This document shows, one piece after another, positions 1 through 8,694 of a stretch of DNA of 64,000 bases (position 1 is its first letter; every line of letters begins with the position of its first letter). Position numbers and translations under genes: made by a program. The notes beneath the pieces are model-generated. The model was not told where the DNA came from, ran no database searches, and worked only from the letters and a program-made list of their open reading frames with translations. Origin of the DNA: Petrimonas sulfuriphila (GTDB taxonomy: Bacteria; Bacteroidota; Bacteroidia; Bacteroidales; Dysgonomonadaceae); assembly GCA_038561985.1 (NCBI GenBank), contig CP073276.1, forward strand, positions 434,001 to 498,000, written 5' to 3'.

Positions 1-215
1 ATGAAATCCCTTTATTAACAATTTCCAAAGAGCTCGAACGACAGTTTGATGTGGCATTTTCATTTGAATCTGAGGGCCTTGAGAGTTTAGTTTTCCACGG
101 GAGCTTCATTATTGAAACAAATAATCTGGAAGAGATACTTGGAATAATGGCAGAAACAAATAAATTTAAGTATTCAATTAAAAAAAACAAAGTTTATATC
201 TTTAATGGCAAATAA
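1..215 (+). CDS. FecR-family anti-sigma factor, C-terminal fragment (cut by window edge)
   Basis: The reading frame is open from position 3 to the TAA at 213-215 and gives about 70 residues. They have the look of the C-terminal domain of Bacteroidetes FecR proteins (DUF4974, an STN-like fold): a start like PLLTISKELERQFDVAFSF, then a FHGSF strand, a helix ETNNLEEILGIMA and a final strand IKKNKVYIF. The full protein would be an inner-membrane anti-sigma regulator partnered with an ECF sigma factor and a TonB-dependent receptor. Only the tail is visible, so nothing can be said about its membrane segment. A second, complete sigma/FecR pair starts 230 bases downstream, so two surface-signalling modules appear to sit side by side. 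Confidence 0.75.
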   Translation, partial: EIPLLTISKELERQFDVAFSFESEGLESLVFHGSFIIETNNLEEILGIMAETNKFKYSIKKNKVYIFNGK

Positions 216-228
216 AATGACTTCCTCT

Positions 229-252
229 TGAAAAAAGTTGACTCTTGAAACA
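229..252 (+). repeat. 24-bp direct repeat, left copy
   Basis: The 24 bases starting TGAAAAAAGTTGACTC and ending TTGAAACA recur exactly, in the same orientation, at 16915-16938. This copy lies 14 bases after the stop of the partial FecR gene and ahead of the sigma gene. The two copies bracket the whole AT-rich sigma-to-M16 cluster. It could be an att-like core, the end of a mobile element or a recombination scar; no integrase or transposase is visible. Confidence 0.85.
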
Positions 253-357
253 GCGGGGGCAAAAATGAAAAACAGATATTAAATCAATCAATACAAGGAA
301 AATACACAGGTAGAAAGTCGAATGCAACTTTTATTTAAACTTTTGAACATATATTTG

Positions 358-365
358 TATTTTTG
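358..365 (+). promoter_or_regulatory. possible -7 promoter box for the sigma gene
   Basis: TATTTTTG matches the Bacteroidetes -7 consensus TAnnTTTG and lies 78 bases before the sigma gene. The -33 element is weak: TTTA at 334-337, about 20 bases upstream. The area is AT-rich, so a chance match is possible. Confidence 0.4.
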
Positions 366-443
366 CATGACATTTATATAGTCAAATGTAAGCAGCACAA
401 TTGTTGACTTTTTTCAGCAAGTGTATTAAAGGGTTTTGTACGT

Positions 444-1040
444 ATGCCAAGTTGTGGAAATATTGCGGAAATATACAATAATTATGTGGATGACATGTAT
501 ACTTACGCCATTTATTTAGGTTTTAAAGAATACGATATCATCGATGCTATACAAGATGTTTTTGTCAATCTATGTGAACTAAATAGAGATATAAAAAAGA
601 TCTCAAACATAAAATTCTATTTATTTAAATCTCTTCGCAACAGGCTGATAGATTTATATAAAAAAGAGAGCTTCACAATAACCTTCAACAATTCGACTCT
701 ACTTGACACTCTTTTTACTGATACTCAAAACACACCGGAAAGCAGGTTAATTAAAGGGGAAGAGTCAGATGAGATCGAAAAAAAGATTGAAGAAATGCTT
801 TCTCTCTTATCTCCGCGACAAAGAGAAATCATCTATCTTCACTTTATTCAGGAACAGGATTATAAACATGTAGCGGAGATAATGGATATTAATTATGATA
901 ATTGCCGTAAATTGGTATATAAAGCCTTGTTAACCTTACGTAATAAATACGATGGTATAATATTTATTATTTATTTCACATACTTGATATATGAATTATC
1001 CACAGCGCCATTTCATTTCCCTTCTCCTCTTCTGCAATAG
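444..1040 (+). CDS. ECF-family RNA polymerase sigma factor
   Basis: This is a 198-residue sigma-70 family protein of the extracytoplasmic-function type. Region 2 covers about residues 5-75 (AIQDVFVNLCELN and FYLFKSLRNRLIDLYKK, the -10-binding helix). Region 4 covers about 110-165 (LLSPRQREIIYLHFIQEQDYKHVAEIMDINYDNCRKLVYKALLTLR is the helix-turn-helix region, seen at about 115-160). It is followed by a FecR anti-sigma gene and an STN-containing TonB receptor, the usual order of cell-surface signalling systems. It probably directs transcription of the downstream receptor operon when the receptor is occupied. The odd feature is a hydrophobic C-terminal tail after region 4 (IIFIIYFTYLIYEL), which could contact the membrane or its anti-sigma factor. 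ATG 444 is the first start in frame with the sigma domain. Confidence 0.9.
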   Translation: MPSCGNIAEIYNNYVDDMYTYAIYLGFKEYDIIDAIQDVFVNLCELNRDIKKISNIKFYLFKSLRNRLIDLYKKESFTITFNNSTLLDTLFTDTQNTPESRLIKGEESDEIEKKIEEMLSLLSPRQREIIYLHFIQEQDYKHVAEIMDINYDNCRKLVYKALLTLRNKYDGIIFIIYFTYLIYELSTAPFHFPSPLLQ

Positions 1041-1194
1041 TGAACTATTCTTCTGGATTTTGTATGCAAAGGATGTGGATTTGTTAATTTATCATTATTT
1101 TTACTAAATACAGGCGACATTCCCAAGTTTTATCTGTCTTGTTAATACGTTATAAAATCTTTAAATAGTTTTATCAACAAAATTTTCCCCAATT

Positions 1195-2406
1195 ATGATA
1201 AGCAATAGTCGCCCTTTTCATAAAACTCATTCTGAATTGCTACGAGATAAAAAATATCTATTGTGGCGATTTTCTCCTTCAAGAGAATTAGACAGATATT
1301 GGAATGTATTGATAAAACAAAATCTTGAATTACAGAAGGAAATTGATATTGCTGATGGATACCTGAAAAAAAAGTCTTTTCCAAAAAGATATCTCAAAGT
1401 AGAGAAAAAAGAAAAAATCCTTCAGGAGATATTATTTTCAGTACAGCAAAAAAGAAAAAACAAAGAGAAAAAGAGAGAGAGAATCCTAAGATTAGTAAGT
1501 TACGGGACAGTAGCTTCAATTCTGCTATTAATAGGAATGTTTATATATCAAATATCTCAATCTGGCTCCACCGGACAAATATCAATCTATCAAAATGAGA
1601 CTGAAAGTATTCAGCTTATAACTACTGGTAAGACAACATTGTTTGATAAAAATATCAGTTTGCAAATTGATAAAATGGGTATAGCAAGAATCCCAGATGA
1701 TAACAAAGGGGGAGAGGTTGAAATTGCAATGAGCAAGAATGGGCTCAATAAACTTATAGTACCTTACGGAAAACGTACAACAGTTACCCTCTACGACGGA
1801 ACAAAGATTTGGCTCAATTCAGGTTCTACACTGACCTTCCCTTCAGAGTTCGAAGAAAATAAGCGCGAAATATCAATAACAGGCGAGATGTATATAGAAG
1901 TGGCTGAAAATAAAAAAGCACCTTTTTTTGTTAAAACATCCGATTTTTGTGTCAGCGTGTTAGGAACAAAATTTTGTATTTCGGCGTATGAAAAACAGCC
2001 ACAGACTGTTGTACTAGCGGAAGGCAAAGTGAATTTAATGGCAAAAAAAACAAAAAAAGATATAGATTTTCTGCTTATGCCAAACGAAATGGCATTACTC
2101 AATAACAATCACTCATTTAGCAAGCGTCAGGTTGATGCATCGCAATATATCACCTGGACTAAAGGGTATATAATACTTAATGAAACGCCCGTAGAGGATT
2201 TATTGAATTACATAGCACGAAATTATAATTTCTCGTTAAAATGTACAAATGCTACAAACCTGAAAGGTCTTACATGCAATGGGAAACTATATCTTTCTGA
2301 TAATATAGACAATGTAATGAAATCAATCGCAATACTATCTAACACAACATATAAGAAAGAAAATAACACAATTTACATAAGAAATAATAAAAAGATCGCA
2401 AAATAG
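1195..2406 (+). CDS. FecR-family anti-sigma factor
   Basis: This 403-residue protein is a membrane-bound regulator of the sigma factor encoded just upstream. It has a cytoplasmic N-terminal part of about 95 residues rich in Lys and Glu, one membrane segment near residues 100-122 (ASILLLIGMFIYQI), a periplasmic FecR domain at about 175-290 (VPYGKRTTVTLYDGTKIWLNSGS, then TGEMYIEVAE and FFVKTSDFCVSVLGTKFCI), and a C-terminal DUF4974 domain at about 325-395. The FecR domain receives the signal from the STN domain of the TonB receptor encoded next. The length is a little above the usual 320-390 because of the long N-terminal part. The gap to the sigma gene is 154 bases and to the receptor 133 bases, with no clear terminator in either. 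Confidence 0.9.
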   Translation: MISNSRPFHKTHSELLRDKKYLLWRFSPSRELDRYWNVLIKQNLELQKEIDIADGYLKKKSFPKRYLKVEKKEKILQEILFSVQQKRKNKEKKRERILRLVSYGTVASILLLIGMFIYQISQSGSTGQISIYQNETESIQLITTGKTTLFDKNISLQIDKMGIARIPDDNKGGEVEIAMSKNGLNKLIVPYGKRTTVTLYDGTKIWLNSGSTLTFPSEFEENKREISITGEMYIEVAENKKAPFFVKTSDFCVSVLGTKFCISAYEKQPQTVVLAEGKVNLMAKKTKKDIDFLLMPNEMALLNNNHSFSKRQVDASQYITWTKGYIILNETPVEDLLNYIARNYNFSLKCTNATNLKGLTCNGKLYLSDNIDNVMKSIAILSNTTYKKENNTIYIRNNKKIAK

Positions 2407-2539
2407 ATTACAACTAACAAAATGTTTTCAGTATAAATGGCTAAAATAATTATCATCTCATTGTTTATCATCTACATAACCATACTTTTCAATCATTATA
2501 TTATCACACACAATGTAACCAATAAAAGTATTTCGCATC

Positions 2540-5500
2540 ATGAAGAATAAATGTATAAGACAACAGGGAAAACCTGATAATGCCAAAATGGTATTTAAAA
2601 TGTTCAAGGTTTTGAATGTATTACTACTTGCTGTAATTCTTTCTGCAAACGCAACAACCTTTTCACAGGAGACTTATATCAGCATCAGGCTTGATAATGT
2701 ATCCATTAAGCAAGTGATTTCTGAAATTGAGAAAAAAAGCGACTTCATTTTTCTTATACCTGGTAATCTGAACGATGAGATGAGTAAAAAAATTGATATC
2801 AACATCAAGAATGAATCAATTGAAGATATCCTACACATCATCACATACGGAAGCAATTTTAATTATAAAATTTACGATAAACAAATTGTGTTTTACCTGG
2901 ACGAAGAAAAAGAACAAATCGTTTTTGAAAAACCAATTAATCAAAAAAAGGAAACCAAAAAAAATGGTTTTGCCATTAACGGTACAATAATCGATTCCAA
3001 AGATAGAGAAACAATTATTTTTGCCGTCGTAGTATTAAAAGAGCTCAATTTATGGGCAACGAGTGACAAAAACGGTAAATTTTCCATCCAGAACGTCCTT
3101 CCCGGTGAATATACTCTTGAAGCATCGAGTATGGGCTATGTCACCTACTCTATCCCGATAAGTGTAACAAAGGATATTTCAAATTTGAATATTTTGCTGG
3201 AGCCCAGCAATTTGTTACTTGATGATGTTATAGTTACAGCTCAGTCAGGAGGGGCAATAAACTCATCTCATATAATGGAAAAGGCTTCTATTGATCACCT
3301 TCAGCCATCGAGCCTTGCAGATGTTATGCAACTTATGCCGGGTGCACTTATAAACAATCCCAATCTAACTACTCAGAACATAATAACCATAAGGAGCATC
3401 AAGGATTTTAGCGGGTTAAATGCTGCCGGAGTAGGCTTACTGATTGATGGTAATAAAGTATCCAATAATGCAGAGGTAGAAAGTGCCACATTCGACTACA
3501 GAAAAATCCCAACTGACAATATCGAATCGGTAGAAGTTATGACAGGAGTACTTTCGGCTCAGTATGGTGATATGACCTCAGGCGCGATTGTAGTGAAAAC
3601 CAAGGCAGGTATGACACCCTACGAAGTGAGGATAAAATCTGATCCAAGGACAAAAGCTGGATCAATTAATAAAGGATACAGGCTGCCATATAACGTGGGA
3701 TTTTTAAACGTGAGCATGGATTACGCCAAGGCTTTCAAGAAAAATATCTCGCCTGTTGATATCTTTGACCGGACAACGATTGGATTAACTTACTCCAATA
3801 CTTTCAATAAAGAAAAAACGCCATTCAGGTTTAATTTCAAGGTTAATGGTAACTTTACCTCCAATAATGTCACACAAGATCCGGATGTCTCAAAAGAAGA
3901 CTTTTCCAAGTCCTCTACAAATAATTTAAACACATCCATTTATGGGTCCTGGATGCTTAATAAACCCTACATTTCTGTGCTAAACTACAATATTTCGGCA
4001 GTCTATCAAAAACAAAAAACAAATCAATACACCGTCATAAACAGAACCCCCACTCCAACAACAAACACTAAAGTGCCAGGAATATCAGAAGGCTATTTTA
4101 CAGAACTTCTCTATAAGGAAGATTTTTGGCTGGAAAGTGTTCCACTTTCCTTTAATGCCAAAATTCATGGGAATCTTAATAAGTTGATGGGAAAAACCCT
4201 ATTCGCCAGTTTACTTGGATTTGAATATAACCGTGATGGAAACAAAGGAAGGGGTAGTTATTATACCGATGCAACTCCTCCCTTTTTCAGAGAACGTAAT
4301 TATAAAGAGATCCCTTTCATGGACAACATCAGCTTATTCGCCGAAGAAAAAATTAAAATACCAATAAAAAAATCCACTCTGGAACTTGTAGGTGGAGCTC
4401 GTATAACCAAAATGAAACTGGAAGGATATAATTATAATCCTACTGTTGAGCCCAGGTTTAATGCGAGATACGAACTATTCAAACCTAAATTCAGGGGTGG
4501 CCTGAGAAAATTAAACTTCAGGGGTGGTTGGGGAATAATGGAAAAGTTGCCATCGATCGGTTATCTGTATCCTGCACCGATTTATATGGATTATAACCTA
4601 TTCCGTTATAGCAGTACGGAAGCCAACAAGTCACTTGCGGTAATACAGACCGATATTATTGATGAACTGCTGCCATATAACTTAAAACCCAACAAGACCT
4701 ATAATATGGAGATGGGTATTGATGTAAACATTTCCGGAATTAATGCACAGATTACCTATTTTAAAGAAAAACTGGTTGATGGTATTACCCAAAATGTTAA
4801 TTTCAAGACTAATACTATTAAATATTATAACGCCTTGACCGGAGAAAATGCTGATCCAAAATTTGAGAACGGCACCGTATATGCAAAAGATGAAACAGGA
4901 AATTACATTGAAGTATCCCATACACTCCGAAATGATTTTAAATTATTTAGCAGGCCGGATAACCGGGGTAAAATAGATAAATGGGGCATTGAATATTCAA
5001 TGTCATTCCCTAAAATCGAGGCACTGAACACTACGGTTATTCTTAACGGTGCTTACCTGAAAACGGAAGACAGTAAAGATGGAGAAGAACTTAAAAAGAT
5101 AAACAGTAACGATCCGGTAAATCCACAGGAGGTCTTCCCCTATTTAGCAGTATTCGACAAAAATACCGGCAGCGATATCGGTAACAGTGCCAGAAGGTTT
5201 AACACCAATCTGAATTTTGTAACAAACATTCCTGCAATTAGAATGATTGTTTCATTAACCACTCAGTTTATCTGGTTCAATCAATCGCGATATATTTTTG
5301 ATCCGGCAAACTCATACATTGAAGATCAGAATGGGAAGCCGATATATGACGATTTTTCAAACAAAAATGTGCTGCAGGATATCTATAGAGATCCAACATA
5401 TTACATAGGTTTTGATGGAAACAGACATCCGTTTTCAGATTTTCACACCACCAACGATCCTGTGTTAAAAACTCGGCTCGCTCTTTTAAGGGAAACTACA

Positions 5501-5719
5501 AACAACAGCTACTACTTTCTGCCAACAGGATATAAACCATATATGATGGCTAATATAAGACTGACAAAGGAAATTGGCGATAACACCTCCCTATCGTTTT
5601 ATGCAAATAATTTTACAAATCATACGCCGATCATGAAGGATAAAGCACGTCCTAATGCAATTGGGAACCGATTAAATTCAGATATATATTTTGGAGCAGA
5701 AGTGAAATTTAAATTTTGA
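2540..5719 (+). CDS. TonB-dependent outer-membrane receptor with STN signalling domain
   Basis: This 1059-residue protein is an outer-membrane active-transport channel driven by TonB. A signal peptide covers about residues 1-42 (hydrophobic stretch VLNVLLLAVILSANA). An STN signalling domain follows at about 48-118, then a carboxypeptidase-regulatory-like beta domain at about 145-222, a plug at about 240-355 (LADVMQLMPGALI, GVGLLIDGNKV, ESVEVMTGVLSAQYGDMTSGAI), and a large barrel ending in an aromatic-terminated strand (FGAEVKFKF). The STN domain plus the sigma/FecR pair upstream makes it a transducing receptor like FecA. It is not accompanied by a SusD-like protein, which argues against a glycan-uptake SusCD pair. 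Its ligand cannot be read from the sequence; the proteases and Fe-S protein downstream suggest a protein, peptide or metal complex. Confidence 0.92.
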   Translation: MKNKCIRQQGKPDNAKMVFKMFKVLNVLLLAVILSANATTFSQETYISIRLDNVSIKQVISEIEKKSDFIFLIPGNLNDEMSKKIDINIKNESIEDILHIITYGSNFNYKIYDKQIVFYLDEEKEQIVFEKPINQKKETKKNGFAINGTIIDSKDRETIIFAVVVLKELNLWATSDKNGKFSIQNVLPGEYTLEASSMGYVTYSIPISVTKDISNLNILLEPSNLLLDDVIVTAQSGGAINSSHIMEKASIDHLQPSSLADVMQLMPGALINNPNLTTQNIITIRSIKDFSGLNAAGVGLLIDGNKVSNNAEVESATFDYRKIPTDNIESVEVMTGVLSAQYGDMTSGAIVVKTKAGMTPYEVRIKSDPRTKAGSINKGYRLPYNVGFLNVSMDYAKAFKKNISPVDIFDRTTIGLTYSNTFNKEKTPFRFNFKVNGNFTSNNVTQDPDVSKEDFSKSSTNNLNTSIYGSWMLNKPYISVLNYNISAVYQKQKTNQYTVINRTPTPTTNTKVPGISEGYFTELLYKEDFWLESVPLSFNAKIHGNLNKLMGKTLFASLLGFEYNRDGNKGRGSYYTDATPPFFRERNYKEIPFMDNISLFAEEKIKIPIKKSTLELVGGARITKMKLEGYNYNPTVEPRFNARYELFKPKFRGGLRKLNFRGGWGIMEKLPSIGYLYPAPIYMDYNLFRYSSTEANKSLAVIQTDIIDELLPYNLKPNKTYNMEMGIDVNISGINAQITYFKEKLVDGITQNVNFKTNTIKYYNALTGENADPKFENGTVYAKDETGNYIEVSHTLRNDFKLFSRPDNRGKIDKWGIEYSMSFPKIEALNTTVILNGAYLKTEDSKDGEELKKINSNDPVNPQEVFPYLAVFDKNTGSDIGNSARRFNTNLNFVTNIPAIRMIVSLTTQFIWFNQSRYIFDPANSYIEDQNGKPIYDDFSNKNVLQDIYRDPTYYIGFDGNRHPFSDFHTTNDPVLKTRLALLRETTNNSYYFLPTGYKPYMMANIRLTKEIGDNTSLSFYANNFTNHTPIMKDKARPNAIGNRLNSDIYFGAEVKFKF

Positions 5720-5783
5720 TCATCAGATACTTGGGTGCAAACACAGCGCCAGAAAAATTTCAAAAACATTAAAATCAAATAAA

Positions 5784-7013
5784 ATGAAAAGATATTTATA
5801 CAGTATTATTTCTATAAGCTTCATTTTAATTATTCCTTCTTGCCTCGAGAATATCAGATCAGATGAATTCAGTGAAGCAGAATTAAGTGGAACTGTTATT
5901 GTAAGCGTAAAAATGCCAGAAGGATATGATTATCCTGTAAAAGGATTAAAGGTTATACTTTACGATAACACAGCAGGTCTTCAGTTTAAAGGCATTACCG
6001 ATGAACAGGGGGTTGCAGAAATCAGAGTTGCTCCAGGTTACTACATAGCGTCAACCGAAACATCCTTTAGAGATTCGGGAGGAATCCTTTACCTCTTTAA
6101 CGGAATGTCTGAAAAAATTGATGCGATATCCCAGTCAAACAGCGTTGAAATTGAGCTTACAGCATCGAAATCGAGTCAGATTGTATTCAAAGAGTTGTAT
6201 TTTGGGGGATGTTTCAACGAAGAAACAGGCAAAAGCTATACTACTGACAAATACATTATCCTATATAATAACTCAGATCAGGACGCATACCTTGATTCAT
6301 TGTGTTTAGGTGTGGTTTATCCATTTAATGCTCCCACCAACGGACGTTTGTCTGATTGGGTAAAACCGGGGACCTCGGAACTGAGAGATTCCATTCCGGC
6401 AGCATCCATGGTATGGATGTTTCCCGGAACCGGTAAAGACAACATTCTTGAACCTGGCCGGGAAGTGGTTTTAGCACTCAATGCTATAGATCACTCCGCA
6501 TCTGTGCAAACCTCTGTAAACTTAGGGAGACCAGGATATTGGGCCATTTATGATCCCATCATGACCCCTAGCCATGCTACTCCCGAAGCGGGTGTCAAAT
6601 TACTTGAGGGGATTTGGAAAATTGGGAGTGCAAAAGCTTTTGTAATTTCTAATTTCAGTCCAGGATTTTTTATATTTACCCTGGGTGGAAAGAGTATTGA
6701 ACAGTATATTCTGGACAATTACGCGTTAAATCCGAACTCCTCAAACATTAATTCAAGCGCTTTGCTTGTTGATAAAAATCTTATTTTAGATGCTGTTGAA
6801 TGCCTTAGAAATCCCACAGATACCAAAAGATTCATGCCAGAGATTGATAACGGATTTGCAATGATATCAGGATCGGGTCAGGGACAGAGTATCATAAGAA
6901 AAGTCGACAATGAAGAAACGGAAAAAACAGGTGGAAGAATAGTATATATGGACACGAACAATTCATCCAACGATTTCGAAGTTATACCTCATCCTACTTT
7001 ATATAATCAATAA
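5784..7013 (+). CDS. DUF4876-like surface or periplasmic lipoprotein
   Basis: This 409-residue protein starts with a lipoprotein signal peptide; the hydrophobic stretch ends in IIPSC with Cys at about residue 20. Residues about 35-130 look like a carboxypeptidase-regulatory or FlgD-like beta domain (VIVSVKMPEGYDYPVKGLKVILYD, LKGIT-type DEQGVAEIRV). The main part begins near residue 133 (IVFKELYFGGC, YIILYNNSDQDAYLDSLCLG) and resembles the DUF4876 family, which I recall from Bacteroidetes next to TonB receptors. It starts 64 bases after the receptor, so the two are likely co-transcribed. It may act as a ligand-binding partner of the receptor in place of SusD; that role is inference. The family name is recalled, not searched. 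Confidence 0.65.
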   Translation: MKRYLYSIISISFILIIPSCLENIRSDEFSEAELSGTVIVSVKMPEGYDYPVKGLKVILYDNTAGLQFKGITDEQGVAEIRVAPGYYIASTETSFRDSGGILYLFNGMSEKIDAISQSNSVEIELTASKSSQIVFKELYFGGCFNEETGKSYTTDKYIILYNNSDQDAYLDSLCLGVVYPFNAPTNGRLSDWVKPGTSELRDSIPAASMVWMFPGTGKDNILEPGREVVLALNAIDHSASVQTSVNLGRPGYWAIYDPIMTPSHATPEAGVKLLEGIWKIGSAKAFVISNFSPGFFIFTLGGKSIEQYILDNYALNPNSSNINSSALLVDKNLILDAVECLRNPTDTKRFMPEIDNGFAMISGSGQGQSIIRKVDNEETEKTGGRIVYMDTNNSSNDFEVIPHPTLYNQ

Positions 7014-7054
7014 GCTGGCGTTATTTAACCCGTTATATTTTAAATATTTATTTC

Positions 7055-8638
7055 ATGAAAAAAAGATATATAATTATACTAGGAGCATGGGTATCATGGC
7101 AGTTAATGACATTCAACATGTTCGCACAGGCAAGCGATAAAAATGAAAAAATTGACTACACATTTGAAGAAATACAATTACGTGCTCCATGGGCTGTTTC
7201 TGATAATGTTTCGGGACTGGCCTATTATCAGTTTCAGGATTATGCTTCTGTTGGAGGCTTTTACAATTCTGAGAGTGGTGATTACAGAAATTACAATTCG
7301 GCTGAAAATTTATTTAATTTCGGAGTTGCTACACAAGCTTATAGGAAAGTTAAGAAACTGCTTTTTTATGGTGATTTCACATACAAATATGACACCAAAA
7401 AGAATCAAACCTGGCTAGGCAACTACATACCTGACTTTACAACAAACCCTATGCTGGACTCAATTCCGGGGAAAGTCCTAAGCGAGAGTTACGACATGTC
7501 CGGAAAAATTGCATATGCCCTGACTAATAAAACAGCATTGGGAATTGGCATTAGTTATCACACTGCAACAATGGCAAAAAGAACTGATGGAAGAAACTCG
7601 AATGTATATTCGTCAATATGTATAAAACCTGGTGTTACCCACAAAACTGCAAATTTCACTACAGGTCTGAACTTCAACTATAAGTACGATGTAGACAGAG
7701 TGACCTATGATTTTATCGGAGATTTGACAGGGAAAAACATATACTACATGGAAGGACTGTTTTTTATGGCCAAATCAGGAATAACTTCAGCAACCATTCT
7801 TAAAAGAGGCTATTTTTTTAATTTACTTGGAGGGGCATTTCAACTTGACTACAATAACAATAATCTCGAGTGGTTCAATGAATTAGAAATGAATTATGGG
7901 AAACTCAACAACTACGAAGGGATATTTCTTACCAAAAAGTACAGTCGTGAAGAGTTGCTAAACTACCATTATGGCGGTTCTATCAAGTTTTTAGGAAACA
8001 GCTCCAATCATTTTATAAAATTTAATCTAAACAGCAACGAAAGGGCTTCGAATTACATAATTAATAATTATGAGCAGGTTCCGGGAGAAATTAAATCGTG
8101 GGAATATTATGAAAAAGGGAGCGTTTTAAGATATATGACTTCCATTAAAGAACTAGATGCTGCTTATCGCTTTTGCTATAAAAAAACCGACTGGAAATAT
8201 AATTTCAACCTAACAGCTGGGTTTAACAGGATGATTAACGAGAAAACTTACAAAATTTTCCCCGAGACTTACAATCAACATTTTAACATCAATACTTTGT
8301 ACTTTGAGGGGAGGAAGTATTTCTATCCTCAGCAAAAAAATATAATTGAACTGGAAGCCGGGGTAGCATTCTCTAAAGGTTCAGATGAAGGAAACTCATT
8401 AAATTCGGAAAGCTCAGGCAATTTAGGCATGCTGCAACTAAATAAGAGATTGTTGGAAATAGATTATCAATACCGTAATGCCTCCAGAACAAACATCAAT
8501 GTTGGAGCAAGGTATCGTCACTTATTGAATCCGGATAAAAATTATGCTTTAGAATTCTGTATGAAATACCACAAGATAGTAGCTAAAAACAAACAGAAGA
8601 GATCATTTCTGTCTTTATCAACGAGCTATGTTTTTTAG
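7055..8638 (+). CDS. DUF6850-like outer-membrane beta-barrel protein
   Basis: This 527-residue protein has a Sec signal peptide (about residues 1-24, ending NMFAQA) followed by many short alternating hydrophobic/aromatic strands. It ends in an aromatic residue (SFLSLSTSYVF), as barrel proteins recognised by the BAM machinery do. There is no plug or STN domain, so it is not a TonB receptor. I believe it belongs to the DUF6850 barrel family that accompanies DUF4876 lipoproteins, but this is from memory. It follows the lipoprotein gene by 41 bases. A second pore or a stabilising partner for the uptake complex is a reasonable guess. Confidence 0.6.
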   Translation: MKKRYIIILGAWVSWQLMTFNMFAQASDKNEKIDYTFEEIQLRAPWAVSDNVSGLAYYQFQDYASVGGFYNSESGDYRNYNSAENLFNFGVATQAYRKVKKLLFYGDFTYKYDTKKNQTWLGNYIPDFTTNPMLDSIPGKVLSESYDMSGKIAYALTNKTALGIGISYHTATMAKRTDGRNSNVYSSICIKPGVTHKTANFTTGLNFNYKYDVDRVTYDFIGDLTGKNIYYMEGLFFMAKSGITSATILKRGYFFNLLGGAFQLDYNNNNLEWFNELEMNYGKLNNYEGIFLTKKYSREELLNYHYGGSIKFLGNSSNHFIKFNLNSNERASNYIINNYEQVPGEIKSWEYYEKGSVLRYMTSIKELDAAYRFCYKKTDWKYNFNLTAGFNRMINEKTYKIFPETYNQHFNINTLYFEGRKYFYPQQKNIIELEAGVAFSKGSDEGNSLNSESSGNLGMLQLNKRLLEIDYQYRNASRTNINVGARYRHLLNPDKNYALEFCMKYHKIVAKNKQKRSFLSLSTSYVF

Positions 8639-8694
8639 AAGAAACAGCGAAAAGAATAACGATACAACAATATATTAATACAATAAAATAAATT

